64,000 nt of DNA, from assembly GCF_000026105.1 (NCBI RefSeq), contig NC_008027.1, positions 3,926,501 through 3,990,500 of the forward strand. Direction: 5' to 3'. The position numbers were made by a program, and so were the translations under genes. Under the pieces are notes generated by a model. The model did no database searches. It worked only from the letters and a program-made list of their open reading frames with translations, and was not told the DNA's origin. Origin of the DNA: Pseudomonas entomophila L48. GTDB taxonomy: Bacteria > Pseudomonadota > Gammaproteobacteria > Pseudomonadales > Pseudomonadaceae. Positions 41,767 through 52,253 of the stretch are shown one piece after another (position 1 is the stretch's first letter; the number at the start of each line of letters is the position of its first letter).

Positions 41767-41791
41767 AGCCCAGCCTCGTGCTGGGCTTTTT
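41767..41791 (+). terminator. terminator after the Gly-rich gene
   Basis: AGCCCAGC-CTCGT-GCTGGGCT followed by T5. Confidence 0.9.
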
Positions 41792-41887
41792 GCATTAGCT
41801 TCAGAGCATTTATGGCGTCGGGGCGCCCAGCCGGGTAGCGCTTCGAATGTTGAAGCAGGCTGTTATGGAATGAATTGCCTGGTCGGG

Positions 41888-41920
41888 CCCTGTTCGCCGG
41901 CAAGCCGGCTCCTACGGGAG
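41888..41920. repeat. single REP element
   Basis: GTTCGCCGGCAAGCCGGCTCC in the gene-free stretch 41745-42072 before dusA. Apart from this and the terminator nothing was recognised there. Confidence 0.75.
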
Positions 41921-42072
41921 ACAGGAATAGCGCCCTTGGCACCAGCCAGCACCTTATCGCCAATCAGACCGGACGAATCCCGCCATGCTTGGTAAACTGG
42001 CGGCCATCAACCTTTCCATCGCCTGCCAGCGGGACTCGCCGCCTGGCTTCGCTGAGTTCGTGCCCCAGACTT

Positions 42073-43074
<1,002 letters not shown>

Positions 43075-43134
43075 GCCTCCCTGGCTTGCACTGCTTCCTG
43101 TAAGAGCAATTGTCTTGTGCTGGCTGTAATGGCC

Positions 43135-43162
43135 CATTCGCCGGCAAGCCGGCTCCTACGGG
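43135..43162. repeat. single REP element
   Basis: CATTCGCCGGCAAGCCGGC followed by TCCTACGGG, between dusA and tal. Confidence 0.75.
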
Positions 43163-43336
43163 TGCAGTCCTGATCTTGAGGCAGGCGCGGCCCCTGTGGG
43201 ATGATCTCGCCGGGAACCTCTACCGCGCATTCGACTCGAACCCTCACCTTCCACGCAGCCCCACACGCATCAGGCCCGTTGCCGGGCCGCCGGGGCTCGG
43301 GTAATGTCGAGTCATTGCACAGGACAGAGCACGCCC

Positions 43337-44263
43337 ATGACCTCCAAGCTGGAACAACTCAAGCAGTTCACCACCGTGGTCGCCGACACCGGCGACCTGG
43401 ACGCCATCACCCGCCTCAAGCCGGTCGACGCCACCACCAACCCGTCGCTGCTGCTCAAGGCCGCCGCCATCCCGGGCTACGCCGACCTGCTCGAGCAGGT
43501 CAAGGCCGACACCAAAGGCAATGTCGACCTGGCCTGTGACAAGTTCGCGGTCTCGGTGGGCGCGGGTATCCTCAAGGTCATTCCAGGCCGGATTTCCACC
43601 GAAGTGGATGCGCGCCTGTCGTTCGACGAGCCGGCGCTACTGAAGAAGGCCCACCAGCTGATCGAGCTGTACGAAGCCGCCGGGATCAAGCGCGACCGCG
43701 TGCTGATCAAGCTGGCCTCCACCTGGGAAGGCATCCGCGCCGCCGAGAAGCTGGAGAAGGAAGGCATCCAGACCAACCTCACCCTGCTGTTCTCCTTCGC
43801 CCAGGCCCAGGCCTGCGCCGACGCCGGGGTGTTCCTGATCTCGCCGTTCGTGGGGCGTATCTACGACTGGTACAAGAAGAGCACCGGCAAGGAATACATC
43901 GGCGCCGAGGATCCGGGCGTGCAGTCAGTCACGCGCATCTACGACTACTACAAGGCCAACGGCTACAACACCGTGGTCATGGGCGCGAGCTTCCGCAACA
44001 TCGGCCAGATCGAGCAACTGGCCGGCTGCGACCGCCTGACCATCAGCCCCGAGCTGCTGGTGCAGCTGTCCGATGACCAGGGCGAATTGCCACGCATCCT
44101 CAAGCCGGGCAATGCCGGCGAAGCGAAGCAGCAACTGAACGAAAGCCAGTTCCGCTGGGCGATGAACGAGGACGCCATGGCCACCGAGAAGCTGGCCGAG
44201 GGTATTCGCCAGTTCGCCCGGGACCAGGAGAAACTCGAAGCCTTGATGGCCGACAAAGCCTGA
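43337..44263 (+). CDS. tal: transaldolase
   Basis: A 308-aa transaldolase of the pentose phosphate pathway, interconverting sedoheptulose-7-P/glyceraldehyde-3-P and erythrose-4-P/fructose-6-P. Signatures are [21 protein letters not shown], the Schiff-base region [21 protein letters not shown] (Lys), [20 protein letters not shown] and [13 protein letters not shown]. An ATG at 43337 with AGGACAGAG upstream gives the family start [11 protein letters not shown]. Confidence 0.96.
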   Translation: MTSKLEQLKQFTTVVADTGDLDAITRLKPVDATTNPSLLLKAAAIPGYADLLEQVKADTKGNVDLACDKFAVSVGAGILKVIPGRISTEVDARLSFDEPALLKKAHQLIELYEAAGIKRDRVLIKLASTWEGIRAAEKLEKEGIQTNLTLLFSFAQAQACADAGVFLISPFVGRIYDWYKKSTGKEYIGAEDPGVQSVTRIYDYYKANGYNTVVMGASFRNIGQIEQLAGCDRLTISPELLVQLSDDQGELPRILKPGNAGEAKQQLNESQFRWAMNEDAMATEKLAEGIRQFARDQEKLEALMADKA

Positions 44264-44282
44264 TACATATTCGGGTTGATCG

Positions 44283-44318
44283 ACGGGCGGTAAATGCAGA
44301 GCATTTCCCGCCCGTTTT
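44283..44318 (+). terminator. terminator of tal
   Basis: ACGGGCGG (44283-44290) pairs with CCGCCCGT (44308-44315), with an inner ATGC/GCAT stem, followed by TTTCC. Confidence 0.8.
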
Positions 44319-44365
44319 CCGTTGGGGTGGCCGATGCCGCCACACCCAATAAAGCCGAGCCTTAG

Positions 44366-46234
44366 ATGACTCTCAGTGCCACCCTCCCCCTTGTCCTCGC
44401 CGGCCCCGTACTTCGCCGCCTGGAACCCCAGCGCCTGGCCATCTGGCTGGTCGGCTCGCAACCATTGCGCCCAGAGTTCATCCTCGAACATGAGGGCATC
44501 ATCGCCAATGTAGGCGTTGAAGTGATCCCAGTCGGCACGCACGCCTTCATCCACCTGCTGGACATTCACTTCGACAAACCACTGCCCAGCAATACGACCC
44601 TCGAATACGACCTGTGCCTGGACAACGGCCAAGGTATCGCCGACTGGGCAGCGCACCTGCTCTACCCCGGCGCCAGCCGCCCCAGCTTCGTGCTGCGCGA
44701 CCGCCTCGACCAACTGCTCCACGGGTCCTGCCGCAAACCCCATCACCCGGCCGCTGACGGCCTGCTCTGCGCCGACCGCCTGCTTTTGGCGGGACCGCGA
44801 CCGGAAGAGCGCCCGGCTATGCTGCTGATGACCGGCGACCAGGTCTATGCCGATGACGTTGCCGGCCCCATGCTGCGCGCCATCCACGAACTGATCGAGT
44901 GCCTGGGCCTGTTCGACGAGACGCTGGATGGCGCCTTGGTAGACAGTGGCGCCGCGCTCTACCGCCACCCGGCCTGCTACTACCACCGTGCCGACCTGCT
45001 ACCGGCCCAGGAAAGCAACGAAACCCTGCGTGAGCGCTTCTTCGGCGGCAAGCGCAAGCCGATCTTCTCCTCCAGCAACGCCGACAACCACCTGGTGACC
45101 TTCGCCGAAGTCATGGCCATGTATCTGCTGGTCTGGTCGCCCGTACCTTGGGCGTTGGTGCATTTGGACATGCCGCCCGGCCTGACAGACAAACGCCAGG
45201 CCCGCTATTGCCACGAACTGCCGCTGATTGAGGCTTTCCGTGGAGGGCTCGGACAGGTGGCGCGGGTAATGGCCCACCTACCCTGCCTGATGATCTTCGA
45301 CGACCACGACATCACCGACGACTGGAACCTCTCGGCGCAATGGGAGCAGACCGCCTACGGCCACCCGTTCTCCCGGCGCATCATCGGCAACGCCCTGCTG
45401 GGCTACCTGCTGTGCCAGGGCTGGGGCAACGACCCGGATGGCTGCGCGGCGCTGGTCGGGCGTTGCCGGCAGTTGGGCAAGGCGCGGGACGAACTGATCG
45501 GCGAACTGCTGCGTTTCCAGGGCTGGCAGTACGCGTTGCCCACGGAGCCGCCACTGCTGGTACTGGACACGCGTACCCGGCGCTGGCGCAGCGAAAACAG
45601 CCTGCAGAAGCCCTCCGGCCTGCTCGACTGGGAGGCCCTGTGCGAACTGCAACAGGCGCTGCTGGACCACCCTTCGGCGATCATCGTGTCACCTGCGCCG
45701 ATCTTCGGGGTCAAGCTGATCGAGACCGTGCAACGGGTGTTCAGCGCGCTGGGCTACCCGCTGCTGGTGGATGCCGAGAACTGGATGGCCCATCGCGGCG
45801 CAGCGCAGGTGATCCTCAATATTTTCCGCCACTCGCGCACGCCGGGGCATTACGTGATCCTCTCCGGGGACGTGCATTACTCGTTTGTCTATGAGGTGCT
45901 GATCCGCCATCGCCAGCGCAGCCCGCACCTGTGGCAGGTGACCAGCAGCGGGATCAAGAACGAGTTTCCCCGGCGCCTGCTGGATGTGCTGGACCGGCTC
46001 AACCGTTGGCTGTATTCGCCGCGCTCGCCGCTCAACTGGTTCACCCAGCGCCGGCAGATGGAAGTGGTGCCGCGCACGCCCAGCCATAGCAAGGCGGGTG
46101 AGCGACTGTGGAACAGTGCGGGGTTGGGGTGGGTGTTCTTCGACGGCGAGGGGCGGCCGGAACGGGTGTATCAGCTGAACGCCGATGGGCGTGAGACAAC
46201 CGAGTTTGCTCGGCGAATGGGTGTTGGCGGCTAG
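44366..46234 (+). CDS. PhoD-like metallophosphatase family protein
   Basis: A 622-aa protein with the PhoD-type metallophosphatase core: GDQVYADD, LMIFDDHDITDDWNLS and ILSGDVHYSFVYEV supply the metal-ligand Asp/His. No signal peptide is apparent (MTLSATLPLVLAGPVLRRL), so it is probably cytoplasmic, unlike secreted PhoD. The long N-terminal part is not part of the catalytic core. The substrate is unknown. It stands alone after the tal terminator. Confidence 0.85.
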   Translation: MTLSATLPLVLAGPVLRRLEPQRLAIWLVGSQPLRPEFILEHEGIIANVGVEVIPVGTHAFIHLLDIHFDKPLPSNTTLEYDLCLDNGQGIADWAAHLLYPGASRPSFVLRDRLDQLLHGSCRKPHHPAADGLLCADRLLLAGPRPEERPAMLLMTGDQVYADDVAGPMLRAIHELIECLGLFDETLDGALVDSGAALYRHPACYYHRADLLPAQESNETLRERFFGGKRKPIFSSSNADNHLVTFAEVMAMYLLVWSPVPWALVHLDMPPGLTDKRQARYCHELPLIEAFRGGLGQVARVMAHLPCLMIFDDHDITDDWNLSAQWEQTAYGHPFSRRIIGNALLGYLLCQGWGNDPDGCAALVGRCRQLGKARDELIGELLRFQGWQYALPTEPPLLVLDTRTRRWRSENSLQKPSGLLDWEALCELQQALLDHPSAIIVSPAPIFGVKLIETVQRVFSALGYPLLVDAENWMAHRGAAQVILNIFRHSRTPGHYVILSGDVHYSFVYEVLIRHRQRSPHLWQVTSSGIKNEFPRRLLDVLDRLNRWLYSPRSPLNWFTQRRQMEVVPRTPSHSKAGERLWNSAGLGWVFFDGEGRPERVYQLNADGRETTEFARRMGVGG

Positions 46235-46332
46235 GGCTTACGGTGGCTTTCCGGGCCCAATCGCGGGTAAACCCGCTCCTACAGGGCTTTCATCGGCCTG
46301 CGAAGCGGTGTAACACCCGCAAATAGCAAGGG

Positions 46333-46815
46333 TCAGGAACGCTCTAGCGCACTCACCAGGTCATGGAAGGCTTCGCGGTTGGAGTCGTTCAGCCCCATCA
46401 GGATCTTGTGCGCCTCCAGCACCTTGGAGCGCACCACGTTCTCGTCCTGATCTTGCGACGGCAGGTCGGTCAGGCACTCCGGGCAGGGTATCGGGCGGTC
46501 GACGATGTTGAACACCTGGTCGAAGCCCATCGACTGCAGCAACCGGGAGATGTCCGGGTTGGTGGTGACCACGGTCGGCAGCAGGCCGACTTTCTGCCGG
46601 GACAGGATCGACAGCTTGGCCAGCAGGCCCAGCGTGGTGCTATCGATGCTTTCGGTCTCTGTCAGGTCGATGACGATGGCCGAGAAGTTCAGCGCGGTGA
46701 AAATCTTCTCGATCGTCGCATCCAGCGCCGAACACAGGGTCAGGCGCACTTCACCGACAAATTTCAGAACGAAGGTCCCGCTCTGTTCGGCGAACTGGAT
46801 TCTACCGGTACTCAT
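46333..46815 (-). CDS. STAS-domain anti-sigma-factor antagonist
   Basis: A 160-aa protein: STAS domain in the first ~100 residues with the phospho-Ser/Thr loop TESIDSTTLGLLAKLS, then a C-terminal extension with two CPEC-like Cys (PCPECLTDLP). It is translationally coupled (ATGA) to the SpoIIE-phosphatase/receiver gene, its probable activator. The pair resembles the RssB/RssC-type arrangement of pseudomonads. Confidence 0.85.
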   Translation of the reverse strand: MSTGRIQFAEQSGTFVLKFVGEVRLTLCSALDATIEKIFTALNFSAIVIDLTETESIDSTTLGLLAKLSILSRQKVGLLPTVVTTNPDISRLLQSMGFDQVFNIVDRPIPCPECLTDLPSQDQDENVVRSKVLEAHKILMGLNDSNREAFHDLVSALERS

Positions 46816-47996
46816 TCAAGGTTCCTGCTCAACACCAATAGGGCGATATCATCCGGCATCTCCCCAAGCGTAGCCAATTCGAAACGTTGGCGCAGCCCTT
46901 CCAGGCTGCCCCCTGCATCCTTGACGATCTCCGGCAAGGACGCTTCCTTATCTTTGAGTGTGTCCCCCGGCAAAAGGTCCAGAATGCCATCGGACATCAG
47001 GGTGAGGCTGAACTGCGGTGGCAACTCCAGCACCTGGTCCTGGTAGCTGGCCTCGTCGAACAGCCCCACCGGCAGGCCACGGCCCTCCAGATAGCGGGCC
47101 TGGCCTGGGGTGTACAGCACCGGCAGCGGCAAGTGGCCGCCCACGCTGTAGGTGAGCAGGCCGGCGTCCTCGTCGATGACGCCACCGACCATGGTCACAT
47201 GCTTGCCCAGCTTGCAGTTGATCAGCCCGCGGTTGATGTGGCTGAGCACCTGCGAAGGCTTGAATTCGCGCATCTTGCCGCTGCGTTTGATTTCGAACAG
47301 CAGGCGCGTGGTCATGAACTTGAGCAGTACCGTGACAAACGCCGAGGATGCGCCGTGGCCGGACACGTCCGCCAGATAGAAGGCGATGCGCCGCTCGTCC
47401 ACGCGGAAGTAATCGGCAAAGTCACCCGACAGGTACAACGACGGGATGATCTGGTGTTCGAACGCGTACCCACCGGCCTGCCAGGGGCTCTCCGGGAGCA
47501 TGTTCATCTGCACCTGGCGCCCGGCGTTCTGGTCTTCCTGCAACAGGTGCAGGCTGGCCTCAAGCTCGCGGTTGGCTGCTTCGAGCTTGTCGCGATAGCG
47601 CTGGTTCTCAAGCACCAGGCGCGAACGGTCGAGTGCACGACGCACCGAATGCTCCAGTACGGCCAAGTCTTCCAGGGGCTTGATCAGGTAGTCGGCGGCG
47701 CCCAGGCGCAAGGCTTCGACCGCATCGCTCATGACACCGGCGCCGGACACCACGATCACCGGCAACTGCGGCGCGCGCTCGCTGACCCGGCGGATCAGTT
47801 CGAGGCCGCCCATCTGCGGCATGCGCAGATCGCAGATCACGAGGTCGGGCTGGTGTTCTTCGAAGACCTGGAGGCCCTGCTGACCGTTGGCGGCCTGGAG
47901 GACGCTGAAACCGCTGTCTTCCAGATAGGCGGCGAGGCTGGCACGGACCACGTCGTCGTCATCGATGATCAGCAGCGTTGCACTGGTTTTCTGCAT
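46812..47996 (-). CDS. rssB: response regulator with PP2C (SpoIIE) phosphatase output, RssB-like
   Basis: A 394-aa protein. Residues about 1-125 form a receiver (IIDDDDVVRAS, phospho-Asp in LVICDLRMPQMGG, Lys in YLIKPLED). A coiled linker follows (about 130-165). Residues 190-394 form a SpoIIE-type PP2C domain (SLYLSGDFADYFRVDE, FYLADVSGHGASSAFV, LTLMSDGILDLL). It probably dephosphorylates the STAS partner in response to stress signalling. The gene name follows the Pseudomonas RssB; function in this strain is inferred. Confidence 0.85.
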   Translation of the reverse strand: MQKTSATLLIIDDDDVVRASLAAYLEDSGFSVLQAANGQQGLQVFEEHQPDLVICDLRMPQMGGLELIRRVSERAPQLPVIVVSGAGVMSDAVEALRLGAADYLIKPLEDLAVLEHSVRRALDRSRLVLENQRYRDKLEAANRELEASLHLLQEDQNAGRQVQMNMLPESPWQAGGYAFEHQIIPSLYLSGDFADYFRVDERRIAFYLADVSGHGASSAFVTVLLKFMTTRLLFEIKRSGKMREFKPSQVLSHINRGLINCKLGKHVTMVGGVIDEDAGLLTYSVGGHLPLPVLYTPGQARYLEGRGLPVGLFDEASYQDQVLELPPQFSLTLMSDGILDLLPGDTLKDKEASLPEIVKDAGGSLEGLRQRFELATLGEMPDDIALLVLSRNLE

Positions 47997-48266
47997 GTGG
48001 GCGAACGGCGCCAGATTTGGGTTGGCGTAACGGCTGCGGATACCCCGTCAGACGCTACTGGAATGCTCTCTAGCCACTCTCTATTTGAGTTGTAGGACAA
48101 GAAGACTGGTCCGGCAAATAGCAGAGGTGCCCTGTAAGGCGCTGACGGTACTCCCATCCGCCTGGCGTTTCAAGCGTGGGAAGGTAGACTTCCCTGCACT
48201 TTACAGGGCAAATCACCTGGCGTTATAAGAAAGCCGACCCGTGCGACCCGATGAAAGGAAGCAGCC

Positions 48267-48566
48267 ATGTCCCAGCCCCCCGTGAACTACAGCGAAAAAC
48301 GCGATTTCATCCGCATGCGCATCGACACCGAGGTCAGCCTGCTGCATGCCGGCCAGGTGATCGCCGCCGTTTGCCTCGACCTGTCCAGCAGCGGCATGCA
48401 GGTGCAGGCACCGCAACGGTTCCAGGTGGGCGATCAGCTCGAGGTACGCATCGATTCCGACCACCCTGCACTCAAGGGCCTGCACGCCAGTACCGAGGTG
48501 GTGTGGATCGCCGACCAGTCCGGTGGCGAGCAGAAGCTCGGCTTGCGCATCCTGGCCATGCACTGA
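48267..48566 (+). CDS. PilZ-domain protein
   Basis: A 99-aa single PilZ domain. The c-di-GMP motif is present as RxxxR in EKRDFIRMRIDTEV and DLSSSGMQVQAP (D/NxSxxG). GLRILAMH ends the domain. Such small proteins bind c-di-GMP and act as adaptors. AAGGA lies 7 bases before the ATG. A bidirectional terminator follows. Confidence 0.88.
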   Translation: MSQPPVNYSEKRDFIRMRIDTEVSLLHAGQVIAAVCLDLSSSGMQVQAPQRFQVGDQLEVRIDSDHPALKGLHASTEVVWIADQSGGEQKLGLRILAMH

Positions 48567-48593
48567 GCCCGACTGTGTTACAGGATGAAAAAA

Positions 48594-48616
48594 GGCGACC
48601 CGAAGGTCGCCTTTTT
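48594..48616. terminator. bidirectional terminator between PilZ and mlaA
   Basis: GGCGACC-CGAA-GGTCGCC flanked by A and T runs, between convergent genes. Confidence 0.9.
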
Positions 48617-48630
48617 CACATCCAGCCGAA

Positions 48631-49338
48631 TCAGAAGTCGTCTTCGACTGCGCCATCCTTGACCTTGAACTCGCGGTTCTGCAGGTAGGCGTTGCGCAGG
48701 AAGATGTACTTGTCACCCTGGATCAGCTTTTCAGCCTGCAGCAGGCTGGCGCGGGTGTCGATCACGTCCAGGGCGAAGATCGAATTGCGCGTGGGCACGT
48801 GGTCGATATAACGATAGGGTTCGGTGTAGGTGTCCGGGTACTTGGCCAGGCCGTCACGTACGGTGCTGGGGCCAAGCAGTGGGATGACCACGTACGGGCC
48901 GCTGGGCACGCCCCAGTAGCCGAGAGTCTGACCGAAGTCCTCGTCATTGCGCTGCAGGCCCATCTTGGTGCCGACGTCGAAGAAACCGCCCAGGCCGAAG
49001 GTGGTGTTGACGATCAGGCGCGCGGTGTCCACGCCAGCGGCGTGCGGCTTGAGCTGCAGCACGTTGTTGGCCAGGTTGGTGACATCCCCCAGGTTGCGGA
49101 AGATGTTGTGGATGCCATCTTCGAGGAACTGCGGGGTGACAGCCTGGTAGCCCTGGGCCAGCGGCTTGAGGGCATAGGTGTCCAACACATCGTTGAACTT
49201 GAAGATCGGTCGGTTGACCGCCTCCCAAGGGTCTTCTTCTGTGGCCGCCTGAGTAGCCGCCACAGGCGCCAGCAACAGGCTGGCGCAGACACAGGCCTGG
49301 GTGATTCGTTCGATCACTCCGGCACCGATCCTACGCAT
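48631..49338 (-). CDS. mlaA: phospholipid-transport protein MlaA (VacJ)
   Basis: A 235-aa MlaA-family protein that removes phospholipids from the outer leaflet in the Mla pathway. Family blocks are EDPWEAVNRPIFKFNDVLD, NIFRNLGDVTNLANNVLQ, RLIVNTTFGLGGFFDVGTK, FGQTLGYWGVPSGPYVVIPL and GPSTVRDGLA. The ATG at 49338 has GGAG 8 bases upstream. The signal peptide (ITQACVCASLLLAPVAATQA) ends in an Ala-type cleavage site. No lipobox is clear, in contrast to E. coli MlaA. Confidence 0.93.
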   Translation of the reverse strand: MRRIGAGVIERITQACVCASLLLAPVAATQAATEEDPWEAVNRPIFKFNDVLDTYALKPLAQGYQAVTPQFLEDGIHNIFRNLGDVTNLANNVLQLKPHAAGVDTARLIVNTTFGLGGFFDVGTKMGLQRNDEDFGQTLGYWGVPSGPYVVIPLLGPSTVRDGLAKYPDTYTEPYRYIDHVPTRNSIFALDVIDTRASLLQAEKLIQGDKYIFLRNAYLQNREFKVKDGAVEDDF

Positions 49339-49527
49339 AGATGTTTCTCCATCGGATTTCACGGCGGCAACGGCCTTTGGCGCGCTGCTGAATTAGGCGC
49401 CAGTATAATGGCTTGCTGGCTTAGGGATAGTCTTACATATCTCTGTCAAGATTTTGTGAACATGTGCCACGGTCATAGAGTGGTCATAAAGGCGGGCTAG
49501 CCTGCGAGGTATTTCAGGGAAGTTGCC

Positions 49528-50091
49528 ATGCAAGATGCCCTCGCTTTCACGGCCGTGCTGTTCGGATTGCGCGGCTGCCTGGTCCAGACTGTGGATGGCA
49601 AGCACCTGCCCGCTCCCGGCGCCCTGGACTCCCTCGAGCGCCTGCGCAAGCAGCAAGTACCCTGCATCTGGCTCGACGAGCTCGATGCCGCTCAAGGCCG
49701 GCAGCTCACCCGCGTCCTCCCCGACTGGTTGCCCGGCCATGTGGTCAACGGCTGCAAGTGGCCGGCACCCAACGCTTGCTGGCAAGCACTCATGACCCTC
49801 GAAAGCCAGCGGCTGGAAGGTTGCGTATTGGTCAGCGGCGAACCCCTGCTACTGCAATCGGCGCTCAATGCTGGGCTGTGGACAGTCGGCCTGGCAGCCT
49901 GCAGCCCCTCGTGCGACCAGACCTCCAGCCAATGGCAGAGCATGACACGACAAGAACAGGATCTGACCCGAGGCAAGGCGACCCTCGAACTGTTCGGCAT
50001 GGGTGTGCATTCGGTGATCGACCACCTCGAGGCGCTCGACACCTGCCTGGCCGATATCGCCCAGCGCCGGCAAAAGGGCGAGAAACCCTGA
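49528..50091 (+). CDS. HAD-fold protein without catalytic Asp
   Basis: A 187-aa protein that aligns in layout with small HAD hydrolases, but motif I, where FDLDGTL is expected, reads FGLRGCLVQT, so both Asp are missing. Motif II-like VLVSGEP and a later LTRGKATLEL remain. Hydrolase activity is improbable; a binding or regulatory role is inferred. It precedes a DUF4404 gene by 123 bases. Confidence 0.65.
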   Translation: MQDALAFTAVLFGLRGCLVQTVDGKHLPAPGALDSLERLRKQQVPCIWLDELDAAQGRQLTRVLPDWLPGHVVNGCKWPAPNACWQALMTLESQRLEGCVLVSGEPLLLQSALNAGLWTVGLAACSPSCDQTSSQWQSMTRQEQDLTRGKATLELFGMGVHSVIDHLEALDTCLADIAQRRQKGEKP

Positions 50092-50214
50092 TACATCATG
50101 GTTGATGAGGGTCATGCAAAGCGTCGACAGGTGGATTACGCTAGGAGACAGGCAAGAACCTTTGGCGCTTCATCGAGGTCCATGCCTTGCCAAGCCATTG
50201 ATGGAGTATGACCC

Positions 50215-50478
50215 ATGCCCGCCCGCGAACTGCAAGAGCAACTCGATAGCCTGCGCGAGCAACTGGACCGCAATCCACCGCTCTCGCTGGAAGAGCGCGA
50301 CCACCTGCACGAACTGATGCAGCAGATCGAAGCCCAGATCAAGCTCGAGGAGGCCACCCAAGACAATGACATTGTCGATGGCGTGAACCTGGCCATCGAA
50401 CGCTTCGAGGCCGAACACCCCGACCTGACCGCCACCCTGCGCAGCATTGTCAATTCGCTGCACAGCATGGGTATCTGA
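50215..50478 (+). CDS. DUF4404 family protein
   Basis: An 87-aa, nearly all-helical, acidic protein (LQEQLDSLREQLDRNPPLSL, LHELMQQIEAQIKLEE) of the DUF4404 family common in pseudomonads. It is cytoplasmic and of unknown function. Its Glu/Leu periodicity predicts a coiled coil. Confidence 0.8.
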   Translation: MPARELQEQLDSLREQLDRNPPLSLEERDHLHELMQQIEAQIKLEEATQDNDIVDGVNLAIERFEAEHPDLTATLRSIVNSLHSMGI

Positions 50479-50529
50479 GCCCTCTTAACACGATTGGGGC
50501 TGCGTTGCAGCCCATCGCCAGCAAGCGCC

Positions 50530-50570
50530 GCCCCCTGTAGGAGCCGGCTTTGCCGGCGATGGGCCGCTAC
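50530..50570. repeat. single REP element
   Basis: CTGTAGGAGCCGGCTTTGCCGGCG followed by GATGGGCC and a GCCGC-T-ACGCGGC hairpin, between convergent DUF4404 and queF genes. Confidence 0.75.
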
Positions 50571-50592
50571 GCGGCCCCAATTGTCTTATGTC

Positions 50593-51423
50593 TTACTGAC
50601 GAACCAGGCGCAGGTTCTCAGGGCTGATCGCCCGGGTGCTGCGATAGGGGTTGATGTCCAACCCGCCACGCCGCACATAGCGCGCATATACCGTGAGGTA
50701 TTCCGGCTGCAGCAGCTTTTTCAGGTCCAGGTAGATACGCTCGACGCACTGCTCGTGGAAATCAGCGTGCTGACGGAAACTGATCAGATAAGTCAAAAGG
50801 CTGGCATGGTCCAGCGCACGCCCCTTGTACTCGACCACCACGCTACCCCAGTCCGGCTGGCCGGTAACCGGGCAATTAGATTTCAGCAGATGGCTGTGCA
50901 CCGTCTCTTCCACCACGCGCTCTGTCGAACAACGCAGAAGCTCGGGTTGCGGCTGCTCATAGTTGTCGATGGTCACGTCCAGCGCATCGATGCACTGGCC
51001 CGGCAGCGTGGTGACCCCTTGGGCCTCGACGTCGGCCAGGGTACTGACCTTGACCGCCACCACTTTGCCCGCCGCGGCGGAAAGATCCTTCGCCAGGCAC
51101 GCCTGCAACTGCGCCACCGACTCGAACTTCGTCTGGTTCAGCGAATTGAGGTACAGCTTGAACGACTTGGACTCGATGATGTTCGGCGAATCGCACGGGA
51201 TGGCGAATTCACCAATAGCCACCACCGGCTTGCCCGACGGCAGCAACCAGGACAGCTCGAAGCAGTTCCAGTAATCCACGCCCTGCCAGGGCAAGGCGTC
51301 ACCGCTGACGCCCAGCTCGGCCCACTTGGCCAGGCGTGGAATCGGGAACAGCAGCGAGGGCGTGTAGGTGGCGATGTATTCGCTGGACTTGCCCAGCGGA
51401 GAGTGTTCGGCGGCGGGATGCAT
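50593..51423 (-). CDS. queF: NADPH-dependent 7-cyano-7-deazaguanine reductase
   Basis: A 276-aa two-domain QueF (Pseudomonas/E. coli type) reducing preQ0 to preQ1 in queuosine synthesis. The QueF motif with the catalytic Cys is [20 protein letters not shown] and the tandem C-terminal half includes [16 protein letters not shown] and [16 protein letters not shown]. Length is standard. No preQ1 riboswitch was seen in the short upstream gap. Confidence 0.96.
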   Translation of the reverse strand: MHPAAEHSPLGKSSEYIATYTPSLLFPIPRLAKWAELGVSGDALPWQGVDYWNCFELSWLLPSGKPVVAIGEFAIPCDSPNIIESKSFKLYLNSLNQTKFESVAQLQACLAKDLSAAAGKVVAVKVSTLADVEAQGVTTLPGQCIDALDVTIDNYEQPQPELLRCSTERVVEETVHSHLLKSNCPVTGQPDWGSVVVEYKGRALDHASLLTYLISFRQHADFHEQCVERIYLDLKKLLQPEYLTVYARYVRRGGLDINPYRSTRAISPENLRLVRQ

Positions 51424-51491
51424 GGAAACTGACCTGAGGGTTTGAAATTGCCCCTAGTCTACCGGTTTTGCACCCCGCCTTGGGGCGCTTG

Positions 51492-52010
51492 TTACTCGAT
51501 GGTCAGCGGCCCGACCATGCCGGCCTGGTAGTGCCCCGGCACGTTGCAGGCAAACTCGATGGGCGCGGACTTGCGGAAGGTCCAGGTCAGCTCGGCACGC
51601 TGGCCGGGCTGGACCAACACGGTGTTGCCTGCCCCATGAGCATGCCCACCCATGTCCATCTGACCGTGATCCATCTGCCCATGGTCCATGCCCTCATGGT
51701 TCATGCCGGCGGTGAACAGCTTGCCCTGCATGGCCACCATCTCTTTCTGGTGCTCGACATGCATGGCCTTGTCACCCAGGTTGAACTCGTGGGGCAGCTT
51801 GCCTTCGTTGATCAGCACGAAGCGCACGGTCTCGCCGGCCTTGACCTTGAGGCTCTTGGGCTCGAAGGCGATATCCCTGAGCACCACCTCGACGGTACGG
51901 CTGGCCTTGGCCGCCGGGGCCGGCTCACCGAAGGCGAAGTTCTTCGATTCGTCAGCGAAGGTGGGCAGGCTGAGCAGCGCGAGTGCGGCGGCGACAAACA
52001 GGTGTTTCAT
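51492..52010 (-). CDS. periplasmic cupredoxin-domain protein (CopI-like)
   Basis: A 172-aa protein: signal peptide (cleaved after TFA), cupredoxin strands (TVEVVLRDIAFEPKSLKVKAG, RFVLINEGKLPHEFNLGD) with the ligand His, and a Met/His-rich insertion (GMDHGQMDHGQMDMGGHAHG). The C-terminal type-1-like site is FACNVPGHYQAGM. It binds copper in the periplasm. It is divergent from copRS over a CusR-like operator, so copper induction is likely. Confidence 0.88.
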   Translation of the reverse strand: MKHLFVAAALALLSLPTFADESKNFAFGEPAPAAKASRTVEVVLRDIAFEPKSLKVKAGETVRFVLINEGKLPHEFNLGDKAMHVEHQKEMVAMQGKLFTAGMNHEGMDHGQMDHGQMDMGGHAHGAGNTVLVQPGQRAELTWTFRKSAPIEFACNVPGHYQAGMVGPLTIE

Positions 52011-52085
52011 GAGTGGCTCCGAAGGGGGGCGGGGAGAATGTGGCCATTCTCGAAAAGGCTGGCTGGCAGCTGGCTGACAGGGAGA

Positions 52086-52099
52086 TTACAACTTTGTCA
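52086..52099. promoter_or_regulatory. CopR/CusR-like operator
   Basis: TTACAACTTTGTCA matches TGACAANNTTGTCA with one mismatch, in the gap between the cupredoxin gene (start 52010) and copR (start 52254). CusR/CopR-type regulators bind this kind of palindrome. Confidence 0.55.
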
Positions 52100-52141
52100 G
52101 CTTGGGCGAGGCGGCGGATCGTCACGTATGATTTCAGGCAC

Positions 52142-52226
52142 CGCCCTTGTGGGAGCGGGTTCACCCGCGAATATCGCTGTGAATGCCCCAACGTTTTCGC
52201 GGATGAATCCGCTCCTACAAGGCCCG
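52142..52226. repeat. degenerate REP-like inverted pair
   Basis: TGTGGGAGCGGGTTCACCCGCG and an inverted TCGCGGATGAATCCGCTCC copy precede copR. Confidence 0.7.
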
Positions 52227-52253
52227 CGTGAACCTTCAGAACTGTGAACACCC

